Assembly (NCBI GenBank): GCA_015075405.1
Contig: JABTUK010000005.1
Coordinates: 372,001-436,000 of the forward strand
Source: Anaerolineales bacterium
GTDB taxonomy: Bacteria > Chloroflexota > Anaerolineae > 4572-78 > J111
Length of the DNA stretch: 64,000 bases
Direction: 5' to 3'
A program made the position numbers and the translations under genes. This document shows positions 8,402-15,890 of the stretch, one piece after another; position 1 is the first letter of the stretch, and each line of letters starts with the position of its first letter. The notes beneath the pieces are model-generated. The model was not told the DNA's origin. It searched no databases and saw nothing but the letters and a program-made list of their open reading frames with translations.

Positions 8402-10067
8402 AGGTGCGGTGCTGGCTTTCCGGGCTGACCGCCGTGCCGGAGCCATCGTCGTTGAGCCGCTCGATGACCACAAACCATTCGTAACGATTGTCCGGGCCAT
8501 CAATCTGGCCAAACAGCGCCAACGGCACGGTCCACTCTGACTCTTTGATATTAGCGCCCTGATAGGTGGGCTGGCCCTGGTAAATATAAACCAGGCGCAC
8601 TGCATACTGTTCATCGGGGGCCAACTCGACCGGTTTCCAGCGTAGAACGATGGTGTTACCCCGGATAAAGGCAAAACCATCGCGTGGCTCCAAAATCTCC
8701 GGGGCAGGATATTTTAGCCCAGGGGTGGGGGTCGGCGGTACTTCCTCTTCTGCCTCTTCTTCAGGCTCGGGGGTATCGGTTGGCTCAGGCGTGTCGGTTG
8801 GAGTGGGTGTATCCGTTCCTGCCGGGGTGGGCGTGTCGGGAACAGGCGTTGGGGTAGCGGTATCGGTGGGCGGGGGAGTGTTGGTGGGTGGCAGCGCGGT
8901 TGAGGTGGCGGTTGGCGGCAGAGTCGGAGTCGGCAGAGCGGACTCAAAGACAACAGCCTCATCGGTAGCTTCCGCTGTGCCTTTGGCCTCATTAGCGCCC
9001 TGGCCCGACCAACCCAGCGAGGCCAAAAATTGGCTGCCTGTCTCCGATTGCCCGATATACCAGCTTCCCGCCAGACAAACAGCGCAGAGTAATACAATAA
9101 CAATAATCCCAGGGACGAGCGGGCGAGACCAACCGGAGCGTTCTTGCAGCGGTCGGGCCATGCTGGGCTTATCTTTGGCGGCCAGGGCCGGTTCCACCTT
9201 TTTAACCGGCGGGATGGGCGCAGATTTGGCCTCTTTTTTGGCCGGCGCGGGGATAGTCTGCTCGGCCGGCTTTTCCGCAGGCGGCGCAGCGGGCGACTCT
9301 TCTTTGATTTTAGCCCCGGCCAGGGTGTCTTCCAGGTCCGGTGGAGCAGCCATCTCTTCCGATTTTGCCGGAGACGTCGCAGCGGGGGTCGAGGCTGAAG
9401 GAGGAGGCTCGGGGCGGCTGATTGGACCCGAGGGCGGCCGAGGTGGGCTGACGGGTCGAGAAGCCGGAGGCGCAGAAGCCGGAGGTCGAGTTGGCGGAGG
9501 GACGGGCGCGGCGGAAGGTAACGGAATGTTGACCGGCTCTTCTTCCGGCGCAGTCGGCGGCGGCATAAAGGCCGCACTCATGGGGGCTGCCCCGGGCGGA
9601 GGGGCGCCCATTTCAGGCCGGGAAAGGGGCCGGACCGGCCGAGAGGCGCTGGGGGGCGGCTCCACCGGCTGAGGCGGCAGGTCGGCCTCTGGGGGAACAA
9701 CCGGTTTGGGTAAATCCGAGCCGGACGGAGGGGGAGGGGTCGCACTGGCAGCTTGTTGAACCAGGCCTTCAATGGTTTCAACACTCATCGCCTCATCCCC
9801 CTCACCAGGAAACAGAAAATCCCCGGTGGAGTCAGGCCGGTTAACCAGCCAGCCGACCAGCGCCCGATGCGTCTCCATATCAAGGTTGACGACTTTGGGT
9901 TCTTGCTGACCGGCGGGGGTAAAACTGATGCTGGGGTTTTTTCCGGCCAGATGCAGGTGCGACAGGCGTAGCTGGGCTATTTCTGCCGGGGTCAGATGGT
10001 TATGTTCAACCAGAATCCGCAGCGTTTTATTAATAATGACATTTTTATTGTCAGTTTGATTGCTCAT
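8388..10067 (-). CDS. Membrane protein with degenerate tyrosine-recombinase-like head and exported Fn3-like tail
   Basis: A 559-residue protein in four parts. Residues 1-100 resemble the first half of a tyrosine-recombinase catalytic domain (LTPAEIAQLRLSHLHL, then a beta-hairpin ending in a vNLD-like step, then DFLFPGEGDEAMSVETI). The first catalytic Arg position appears to be Thr and the HxxR...Y half is absent, so it cannot recombine DNA. Residues 100-300 are Pro/Ala-rich. One membrane helix lies near 315-337 (PGIIVIVLLCAVCLAGSWYIG). Outside comes a Pro-Thr repeat linker and a C-terminal domain from about residue 450 with FVIRG-type strands and LRWKPVEL, similar to Fn3-like sheets seen in Chloroflexota envelope proteins. 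I infer a cell-surface protein with a cytosolic binding head. Confidence 0.6.
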   Translation of the reverse strand: MSNQTDNKNVIINKTLRILVEHNHLTPAEIAQLRLSHLHLAGKNPSISFTPAGQQEPKVVNLDMETHRALVGWLVNRPDSTGDFLFPGEGDEAMSVETIEGLVQQAASATPPPPSGSDLPKPVVPPEADLPPQPVEPPPSASRPVRPLSRPEMGAPPPGAAPMSAAFMPPPTAPEEEPVNIPLPSAAPVPPPTRPPASAPPASRPVSPPRPPSGPISRPEPPPSASTPAATSPAKSEEMAAPPDLEDTLAGAKIKEESPAAPPAEKPAEQTIPAPAKKEAKSAPIPPVKKVEPALAAKDKPSMARPLQERSGWSRPLVPGIIVIVLLCAVCLAGSWYIGQSETGSQFLASLGWSGQGANEAKGTAEATDEAVVFESALPTPTLPPTATSTALPPTNTPPPTDTATPTPVPDTPTPAGTDTPTPTDTPEPTDTPEPEEEAEEEVPPTPTPGLKYPAPEILEPRDGFAFIRGNTIVLRWKPVELAPDEQYAVRLVYIYQGQPTYQGANIKESEWTVPLALFGQIDGPDNRYEWFVVIERLNDDGSGTAVSPESQHRTFTWK

Positions 10068-10166
10068 AAAAATATTTTCACCGGCCTGGGGCCGGGTCTC
10101 CGCTCTTAGGGATATTCAATAGTTCGATTTTACCGATTTTAGCGATACGGGCAAACCCTGTCTCAG

Positions 10167-11033
10167 TTAATCTGGGGCGGCGTATCTCTGCTCAGCCTCG
10201 TAATAAGCCGGGAAACCGACGATTTCGCGCAGGGTGGCAAATTCAAGCAGCCGCTCCGGGTGCTGTCCCGCCTTCAGGCTGGTCAGAGCTTCTTGCATGG
10301 CTCTGGCGGCAGCGCTCAACAAAGTAAGGGGGTAGGCGGCGATTTTATAGCCAATTTCGGCCAGGCGGGCCGGCGGGAGCAGGGGGGTGTCGCCCTGCTC
10401 AACCATATTGGCCATTTTGGGCCCGGGCGCCTGGGCGCAAAAGGCGCGCATTTCAGCTTCGGAGCGGGGCGCTTCCAGAAAAATAATATCGGCTCCCAGA
10501 TCGGCAAAAGCTTGGGCGCGCCATAACGCTTCTGCCAAGCCATCCGTAGCGCGGGCATCGGTGCGGGCCATGATGAGAATATTGGCCCCTTCCTCGCGCG
10601 CATCTACGGCAGCGCGGATACGGGTCAGCGCCTCGCCCCGACTCACAATTTGTTTCCCCCGCGTGTGGCCGCAGCGCTTGGGCGCAACCTGGTCTTCAAT
10701 CATCACTCCGGCAAAGCCAGCCTGGGCATAGCCAAATACGGTCCGCTTAACATTAAGAGCATTACCATAGCCGGTATCGCCATCGCCAATTACGGGGATG
10801 GTTACGGCCTGACAGATATTCCGCCCTTGCTCGACCATTTCGCCGTAAGAGATCAGCCCCGTGTCGGGCAGCCCCAACCGTGCCGCCGAAACGGCAAAGC
10901 CGCTCATGAAGGTCAACGGGAAACCGGCTTGCTCGATCAACCTGGCCGAAAAAGCGTCAAAACAGCAGGGCATGAGAATCAGCTCAGGTTGCCGGAGAAG
11001 GGTTCGCAGTTTGTCCACAGCTTGGGTCATCAT
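10167..11033 (-). CDS. Isocitrate lyase / PEP mutase superfamily enzyme
   Basis: A 288-residue TIM-barrel enzyme. The KRCGH signature (near residue 116) marks the isocitrate lyase/PEP mutase superfamily; GDGDTGYGN near residue 86 and MIEDQ near residue 108 give the magnesium site. Likely activities are methylisocitrate lyase-like, oxaloacetate decarboxylase or carboxyphosphonoenolpyruvate mutase; the sequence does not decide. Three in-frame ATGs are close together (11042, 11033, 11030). AGGATG overlaps the first and is well spaced from the second, so I use 11033. No phosphonate genes lie nearby. Confidence 0.82.
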   Translation of the reverse strand: MMTQAVDKLRTLLRQPELILMPCCFDAFSARLIEQAGFPLTFMSGFAVSAARLGLPDTGLISYGEMVEQGRNICQAVTIPVIGDGDTGYGNALNVKRTVFGYAQAGFAGVMIEDQVAPKRCGHTRGKQIVSRGEALTRIRAAVDAREEGANILIMARTDARATDGLAEALWRAQAFADLGADIIFLEAPRSEAEMRAFCAQAPGPKMANMVEQGDTPLLPPARLAEIGYKIAAYPLTLLSAAARAMQEALTSLKAGQHPERLLEFATLREIVGFPAYYEAEQRYAAPD

Positions 11034-11178
11034 TATAATCATCCTATATTAGCCGGACAGGTTCCGGCTAAAGGGTTCAAAAGTAGTGTAGTATATATGG
11101 CCGGGTTCGTCAAATGTTAAAAAAATTAACTTTGTACGCTTCAGTCCTTTACATAAGATTTAATTGCCCGGCTATCGC

Positions 11179-11207
11179 TTGCGTTTTGCGTTCAGATAGT
11201 GTACAAT
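11179..11207 (+). promoter_or_regulatory. Sigma70-type promoter for the 43-residue protein
   Basis: TTGCGT at 11179-11184, a 17-base spacer and TACAAT at 11202-11207, about 55 bases before the ATG at 11263. Judged by eye. Confidence 0.5.
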
Positions 11208-11262
11208 TGATCAAGCTCAAGGCAAGCAGTTTTTTTAACTTAGTTTGTTCATTGAGACAATT

Positions 11263-11394
11263 ATGAGAAGTATCACTCGACAACAACTTTTGATTTTGGC
11301 GATTTTGCTGTTCTTTTCAGTGGTAATTTTGGGCTGTTTGTGCATGTTAGTGGTGCCCAGCCCGACCACTGGCGGCCCTCCCTTTGTCTTTTAA
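11263..11394 (+). CDS. Small single-pass membrane protein (43 aa)
   Basis: A short frame with a basic start (RSITRQQ), one hydrophobic helix of about 20 residues containing two cysteines, and a Pro/Gly-rich tail. It has a plausible promoter upstream and a clear hairpin terminator downstream at 11465, which makes a separate small transcript likely. No ribosome site is obvious. I do not recognise a family. Confidence 0.5.
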   Translation: MRSITRQQLLILAILLFFSVVILGCLCMLVVPSPTTGGPPFVF

Positions 11395-11464
11395 GGATTA
11401 ATTCTTAACACGTTTATACGCCAGCACAGGCTTACTCCTTCGGTAACGCCTATTTTTTAATCAC

Positions 11465-11492
11465 TCGGCAAGATTTAGGCTTGCCGATTTTT
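11465..11492 (+). terminator. Intrinsic terminator
   Basis: Perfect 8-bp stem TCGGCAAG / CTTGCCGA with a 7-base loop followed by a T-rich run. It follows the 43-codon gene and precedes a new promoter at 11527. Confidence 0.75.
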
Positions 11493-11526
11493 ATTTATGG
11501 ATAGATATTTGTTGACTTGGCGCGAA

Positions 11527-11556
11527 TTGGCAAAAGCTTGGCGACGTTGCTATAAT
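11527..11556 (+). promoter_or_regulatory. Sigma70-type promoter for the Glu-Gln-Pro repeat membrane protein
   Basis: TTGGCA at 11527-11532, an 18-base spacer and TATAAT at 11551-11556, about 107 bases before the chosen ATG. Confidence 0.5.
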
Positions 11557-11662
11557 AGCCCAGCCGTTGCCCGTTTTGTCTTTCTCCGGTTGTGGGAACC
11601 AATCGAGGAAACCTCACCTGCACGACACGGCGGCTTTAATTGAGGAAGGAGTTTTTGAGATT

Positions 11663-12226
11663 ATGAGCCGACCGGCTCCACTTAGAATAATCAAGTCATT
11701 TCGGCGCTGTCTGTTTTTTCGAGTCAAAGTAGGTTTGGCTCCCATGTGGGGACGGCTAGGATTGCTGCTCATGAGTTCAATCGGATTGAGTCTGTGGCTG
11801 GCCGCCGGGCATGTTGATGCCAATGCGCTTTTTCAATCCCCCGTGTCGCCAGTCATCGAGTCCCCTGTAGCCCAGCCCCCCATAGAACAACCTCCGGTTG
11901 AACAAGCCCCAGTCGAGCAGCCTCCCGTAGAACAAGCCCCAGTCGAGCAGCCCCCCCTAGACAAAACCGGCGCACCTATTGTACCTGTAGCCCCTACCGC
12001 TGAGCCAATCCAGCGAAATAGAAGAGAAGCGCCGCTGGAGGAGGTCGAAGGGGGTGGGCCGGCTCAATTTATTCTGGACCAGGCCGAACTCATTGACACG
12101 GTAGTAGTTTCCGGGGCCTACGTTTGGCTGTGCTGCGGGGTGAGTTTGTTTTTGCTGGTGCCGTTGGTTTTGCTATTTGTCTACATCCGAGGACGCAGTA
12201 AAATTATTAGAGAAGAAGGTTATTAA
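11663..12226 (+). CDS. Two-helix membrane protein with EQPPVEQAP repeats
   Basis: A 187-residue protein with a basic N-terminus, a signal-anchor helix near residues 30-50, a run of about five near-identical VEQPP/VEQAP units, a charged linker and a C-terminal membrane helix (LCCGVSLFLLVPLVLLFVYI) ending in a basic tail. The repeats probably form a stiff extracytoplasmic rod. AAGGAG lies 13 bases before the ATG at 11663; the frame is open further upstream to 11567 without a better site. Function unknown. Confidence 0.6.
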   Translation: MSRPAPLRIIKSFRRCLFFRVKVGLAPMWGRLGLLLMSSIGLSLWLAAGHVDANALFQSPVSPVIESPVAQPPIEQPPVEQAPVEQPPVEQAPVEQPPLDKTGAPIVPVAPTAEPIQRNRREAPLEEVEGGGPAQFILDQAELIDTVVVSGAYVWLCCGVSLFLLVPLVLLFVYIRGRSKIIREEGY

Positions 12227-12285
12227 TTGTGGAAGCATGGAGGGCTGGCTTTATAACCCTCTTACTTTGAGGGAACGATTATCCT

Positions 12286-12383
12286 CAGTAGATCCAAATT
12301 TGAGGAGCCAGCACGCCCACGTGCGGCGGTGTTCGGCACGTAGGCGTGCCCGCTTCGCGTCCTCGGGGAAATTGGATCCACTG
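12286..12383. mobile_element. MITE-like element copy 2 (A subtype) with 5-bp target duplication
   Basis: Ends CAGTAGATCC and GGATCCACTG are inverted repeats. They enclose an inner palindrome that contains CACGTGCGGCGG. The element is flanked by the direct repeat ATCCT (12281-12285 and 12384-12388). There is no coding capacity. It sits between the repeat-rod protein and the glycosyltransferase. Confidence 0.85.
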
Positions 12384-12421
12384 ATCCTATTTACCAGAGC
12401 TTCCGCGTTTGGCAAGGGTGA

Positions 12422-14047
12422 GTGAGCAAGCAGCGAGTGACCTCCCTGGTTGGATCCTTAACTATTCTAAAATCAACGCAAGCGACTCGGAGGGTGCTTT
12501 GGGTTATCACCTGGGTCGCTTTTTTGTTGCGCGTGCCGAACCTGGCCGGGCAAAGCCTATGGCGGGATGAAGTTGACGCCATTCGCTTTTCCAACTGGTC
12601 GTTTGAGCAGTTATTGGCCAGTTTACTTCGAGAAGGTCATAACGGTCCGCTCTTCTTTTTATTACTTCGGCCCTGGCGCACTCTGGCCGGCAACTCCGAA
12701 TTTGCTTTGCGCTATCCCTCGGCGCTACTGGGGGTGCTGGCGGTACCGCTAGGTTACGTCCTGGCTCGCCAACTGGGCTTTAGTCGGCGCGTGGGGCTGC
12801 TGCTCAGCCTGCTGCTGACCACCTCCCCCTACCTGATTTGGTACGGGCAGGAGGCCAAAATGTACACCCTGCTGCTGGTCCTGGTGCTGCTGGCCTTTAT
12901 CGCTTACCTCAAGGCTTTGACCCCCTCCCCAACCCTCCCCCCCAAAGAGAGAGGGAGTAGAAAATGGGGCTGGTGGCTTGTCTTTGTGGTTGCCACCAGC
13001 CTGTCGTTTTATACCCACATTCTAAGCCCGTTAATGCTGGTCATCTACGGTTTGGTCGCTTGGCTGCATCCGGCCCAACTCCGGCGACATTGGCGCGGCT
13101 GGCTTGTCAGCATGGCCTGTCTGACCCTGCCCTACCTGCCCCTGGCGTTGTGGCAGGCAGCGCTGTTTTTTCAAGATTTTGAAAGCGGCCATCCCTTTTA
13201 CCCTTTAGATAAACAGATTTTTATTCTGCTGCAACTTTACAGCAGCGGCTTGGTCCGCTTTGCCGGTTTGACGGCGATCATCCTTTTTGTGTTTCTACTG
13301 TTATGTGGTCTTTTCTTGCCGGGGTCAGGGGGCAGGGGGCAGGGGTCAGAAAGAACTGACGCTTCACGCCTCACGTTTCACGTTTCACGCCTCACGCCTC
13401 ACGCTCCTCGACTCATCCTGGCTGCATGGACTCTTCTGCCGCCGCTTATGGTTTATCTGATCTCGCTGCGGGTGGCTGTTTTTGAGGATCGCTATCTCAT
13501 TTATATTGTCCCGGCCTTTTATTTATTGGTCGCATTGGGGCTGGTCCTGATACGGCGCTACTCGCGGCTGCTGGCGGGTCTGGGCCTGGGGCTGCTGCTG
13601 GCGATTAATTTACTGGGTATCTGGCAGCAGCAGCGTCAACCGATCAAAGCCGATTTTCGAGCGGCGGGCGCGTACCTGGCCGGCCAGCCTCAAGCCCCGG
13701 CTATGGTGATGGTCCAAATGCCGTATCTGCGCCATACCCTCCGTTATTATTACAAAGGCAACTACAAAATTCTCGAAGGGTTGTGGACCAATAACGGCAA
13801 GACCGAAGCCGAAGTTGACACCGAAATGACAGCCTTAACCGCCGATTTGAGCGAGTTGTGGCTGGTGGTCTCGGAAGAGGAGGCCTGGGATAACCGCCGT
13901 TTGACCCGCGCCTGGCTCGATGCTAACGCTCAACTGGTGGAACAGGCCCATTTTATGCGGGTAGACCTGTATCGCTACCAGTTTCGGCCCGGCATCATCG
14001 AATCGCAGAGCGTGGGCCGTGAAATTAAACCGATGAAGCGTAACTAA
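12422..14047 (+). CDS. GT39/ArnT-like membrane glycosyltransferase
   Basis: A 541-residue GT-C fold protein with about eleven or twelve membrane helices. The WRDEVDAIR segment near residue 48 supplies the acidic residues that GT39-type enzymes use in the first extracytoplasmic loop. HNGPLFFLLLRPW and WYGQEAKMYTLLLV are further family features. Such enzymes move a sugar from a polyprenyl-phosphate donor to protein or lipid. The start appears to be a GTG at 12422. Two loops are built from repeat DNA: TPSPTLPPKERG (bases 12921-12958) and a 35-residue stretch from bases 13321-13404 made of GGGGGCA and TTTCACGCC units. Both keep the frame. Confidence 0.8.
   Translation: MSKQRVTSLVGSLTILKSTQATRRVLWVITWVAFLLRVPNLAGQSLWRDEVDAIRFSNWSFEQLLASLLREGHNGPLFFLLLRPWRTLAGNSEFALRYPSALLGVLAVPLGYVLARQLGFSRRVGLLLSLLLTTSPYLIWYGQEAKMYTLLLVLVLLAFIAYLKALTPSPTLPPKERGSRKWGWWLVFVVATSLSFYTHILSPLMLVIYGLVAWLHPAQLRRHWRGWLVSMACLTLPYLPLALWQAALFFQDFESGHPFYPLDKQIFILLQLYSSGLVRFAGLTAIILFVFLLLCGLFLPGSGGRGQGSERTDASRLTFHVSRLTPHAPRLILAAWTLLPPLMVYLISLRVAVFEDRYLIYIVPAFYLLVALGLVLIRRYSRLLAGLGLGLLLAINLLGIWQQQRQPIKADFRAAGAYLAGQPQAPAMVMVQMPYLRHTLRYYYKGNYKILEGLWTNNGKTEAEVDTEMTALTADLSELWLVVSEEEAWDNRRLTRAWLDANAQLVEQAHFMRVDLYRYQFRPGIIESQSVGREIKPMKRN
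13321..13404. repeat. Tandem-unit repeat inserted in frame in the GT39 gene
   Basis: About four GGGGGCA-type units followed by about six 9-10 base units of the CACGTTT/CACGCCT type. The same units occur in the intergenic hairpin at 27651-27720. Falls in a loop between membrane segments. Confidence 0.75.
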
Positions 14048-14071
14048 TCCATAGCGCTTATTTTAACAGAA

Positions 14072-14129
14072 GCGTGTTGCGTCTTCCGTCTTGCGTCTTC
14101 CGTTTACGAGCGACGCAAGACGTAACACG
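14072..14129. repeat. Tandem-unit hairpin between GT39 and recD2
   Basis: Repeated GTCTTGC/GTCTTCC units on the left arm and GACGCAAGACGTAACAC on the right arm form a long imperfect hairpin. Confidence 0.65.
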
Positions 14130-14160
14130 AGCTTTGCTGTGTTGATAACCGAACTGCATT

Positions 14161-15804
14161 ATGAACCAACTTTTAACCCTGACCGGGGCGGTTGAACGAA
14201 TCACCTATACCAATCCAGAGAATGGTTACACCATTGCCAGGTTTCAGGCCGACCGGCAGTTTGGCTTGATTACGATTGTCGGCAGCCTGGCCGAGGTGCA
14301 TCCGGGCGCGCGCCTGAAAATTGAAGGGCGCTGGAAAACTCACCCCAAATACGGCGACCAGTTTGAAATCGAGCGCTATACCGAGCAAATGCCGGCCACC
14401 GTCGAAGGTATCAAACGCTATCTGGGCAGCGGGCTGATTAAGGGTATCGGGCCGGTCATGGCCAAACGCATTGCCGAAAAATTTGGCCGCTACACCCTGG
14501 ACGTAATCGAAAGCGACATTGGCCGGCTGGCCGAGGTCGAGGGGATTGGTTCCAAGCGGGTCAAAATGATTGCCCAGGCCTGGGAAGCGCAGAAGCAAAT
14601 CAAAGAAATCATGCTCTTTCTGCAAAGCCACCAGGTCAGCACCAACCTGGCCGTCAAAATCTACAAAACCTACGGCGATGCCGCTATCGGTGTGGTCAAA
14701 AATGACCCTTACCGCCTGGCCCGCGATATTTTTGGCATCGGCTTTGTCACCGCCGATAAGATTGCCCGCAACATCGGCATCCAGGCCGACGCGCCGCAGC
14801 GCGTCGCCGCCGGCATCGAGTACACCCTCAACCAACTGGCCGACGAAGGCCACGTTTTTGCCCCGCGTGACCAGCTCATCCACGCCGCCGTTAAAATTCT
14901 GGAAGTGACCCCGGAACAGGTTGACGCTCAAATCGAGGCCCTGCGCCAGGCGGATCGAGTTAAGATTGAGGTCATCGGCAGCAAAGGTATAGGGGAGCCG
15001 GGGAGCGGGGGGGCAGGGGAGAAAATCGTAAATCGTAAATCTGAAATCGTAAATCCCCTCGAGGCTGTTTACCTGCCGCCGTTCTACTATGCCGAAATCG
15101 GCGTGGCCCGGCAAATTACCCAATTATTGACCAGCGAGCAGAGCCGGCTGGCCGCATTTGCCAGCGTCAACTGGGACAAAGCCTTTGCCTGGTTGTCTTC
15201 AACCGGGCAAGATAGCGCGATAGCCAAATTTGAACTGGCCGAACAGCAGCGCCGGGCGGTGCAAATGGCCCTGACCAGCAAGATGAGTATTTTGACCGGT
15301 GGGCCGGGCACCGGCAAAACCAGCACGGTAAAGGCAATTCTGCGCTTGTTGCAGGGCAAAGGCAAAACGGCCTTGCTGGCCGCTCCCACCGGGCGAGCGG
15401 CCAAACGATTGGCAGAAAGCACCGGTTACGAGGCCAGAACCATTCACCGGCTGCTGGAAGTCAGCCCCGGCGAAGGATTTAAGTTTCAGCGCAACCAGGA
15501 TAATCCGCTGGAGTGTGACCTGCTGATTGTGGATGAGTGTTCGATGGTGGATTTGATGTTGATGAACAACCTGCTGAAGGCCATTCATCCGGCCAGCCAT
15601 CTGCTGCTGGTAGGTGATGCGGACCAACTGCCGAGCGTGGGCGCGGGGAATGTGCTGCGCGACATTATTGCCAGCGAGGTGGTACCGGTCACCCGGCTGA
15701 ACGTCATTTTCCGCCAGGCTGCTGACAGCACCATTATTACCAATGCTCACCGCATCAATCGGGGTGAAATGCCCATTTTTCCGACGGCCAAAGGGTCTCA
15801 GTAG
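14161..15804 (+). CDS. recD2: RecD2-type helicase, N-terminal fragment
   Basis: 547 residues of a RecD2 5'-3' DNA helicase: N-terminal OB-like region, helix-hairpin-helix region (about 90-200), then the RecA-like core with Walker A GGPGTGKTS (about residue 380) and Walker B IVDECSMVD (about 455). The frame stops at TAG 15802-15804, which is part of the CAGTAG end of a MITE-like element. The remaining helicase motifs continue in a second frame at 18552. A tandem-repeat segment at 14989-15060 adds about 24 residues (with NRKSEIVN) in frame before the core. Alone this part lacks motifs IV-VI and should not be an active helicase. It is either one half of a split enzyme or a broken gene. Confidence 0.85.
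   Translation: MNQLLTLTGAVERITYTNPENGYTIARFQADRQFGLITIVGSLAEVHPGARLKIEGRWKTHPKYGDQFEIERYTEQMPATVEGIKRYLGSGLIKGIGPVMAKRIAEKFGRYTLDVIESDIGRLAEVEGIGSKRVKMIAQAWEAQKQIKEIMLFLQSHQVSTNLAVKIYKTYGDAAIGVVKNDPYRLARDIFGIGFVTADKIARNIGIQADAPQRVAAGIEYTLNQLADEGHVFAPRDQLIHAAVKILEVTPEQVDAQIEALRQADRVKIEVIGSKGIGEPGSGGAGEKIVNRKSEIVNPLEAVYLPPFYYAEIGVARQITQLLTSEQSRLAAFASVNWDKAFAWLSSTGQDSAIAKFELAEQQRRAVQMALTSKMSILTGGPGTGKTSTVKAILRLLQGKGKTALLAAPTGRAAKRLAESTGYEARTIHRLLEVSPGEGFKFQRNQDNPLECDLLIVDECSMVDLMLMNNLLKAIHPASHLLLVGDADQLPSVGAGNVLRDIIASEVVPVTRLNVIFRQAADSTIITNAHRINRGEMPIFPTAKGSQ
14989..15060. repeat. Tandem-unit repeat inserted in frame in recD2
   Basis: GGGGAGC/GGGGGGC units followed by ATCGTAA / ATCTGAA units. 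The same ATTTACGATTT units occur in the giant TPR gene at 56931-57026 on the opposite strand. Confidence 0.75.
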
Positions 15805-15887
15805 ATCCAATTTTCCGGGGAGTGAGGTATACCTGCGTGCCAAACACCGCCGCGCGTGGGCGTGCTGACTCCTCAAATTTGGAACTG
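15799..15887. mobile_element. MITE-like element copy 3 (A subtype) at the end of the recD2 N-half
   Basis: Left end CAGTAGATCCAATTTT. The right end is worn (TTTGGAACTG lacks a TCT). Flanks are GGTCT (15794-15798) and AGTCT (15888-15892), a 4-of-5 match that may be a mutated target duplication. The left end provides the stop codon of the helicase fragment, and the antisense kinase gene stops at 15891, just beyond the element. Confidence 0.75.
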
Positions 15888-15890
15888 AGT

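Noticed and set aside
8650..9672. Long plus-strand frame rich in Gly, Val and Ser
   Set aside because: It is the antisense of the Pro/Thr-rich linkers of the 8388-10067 gene; composition is a mirror of the real gene and there is no domain or ribosome site.
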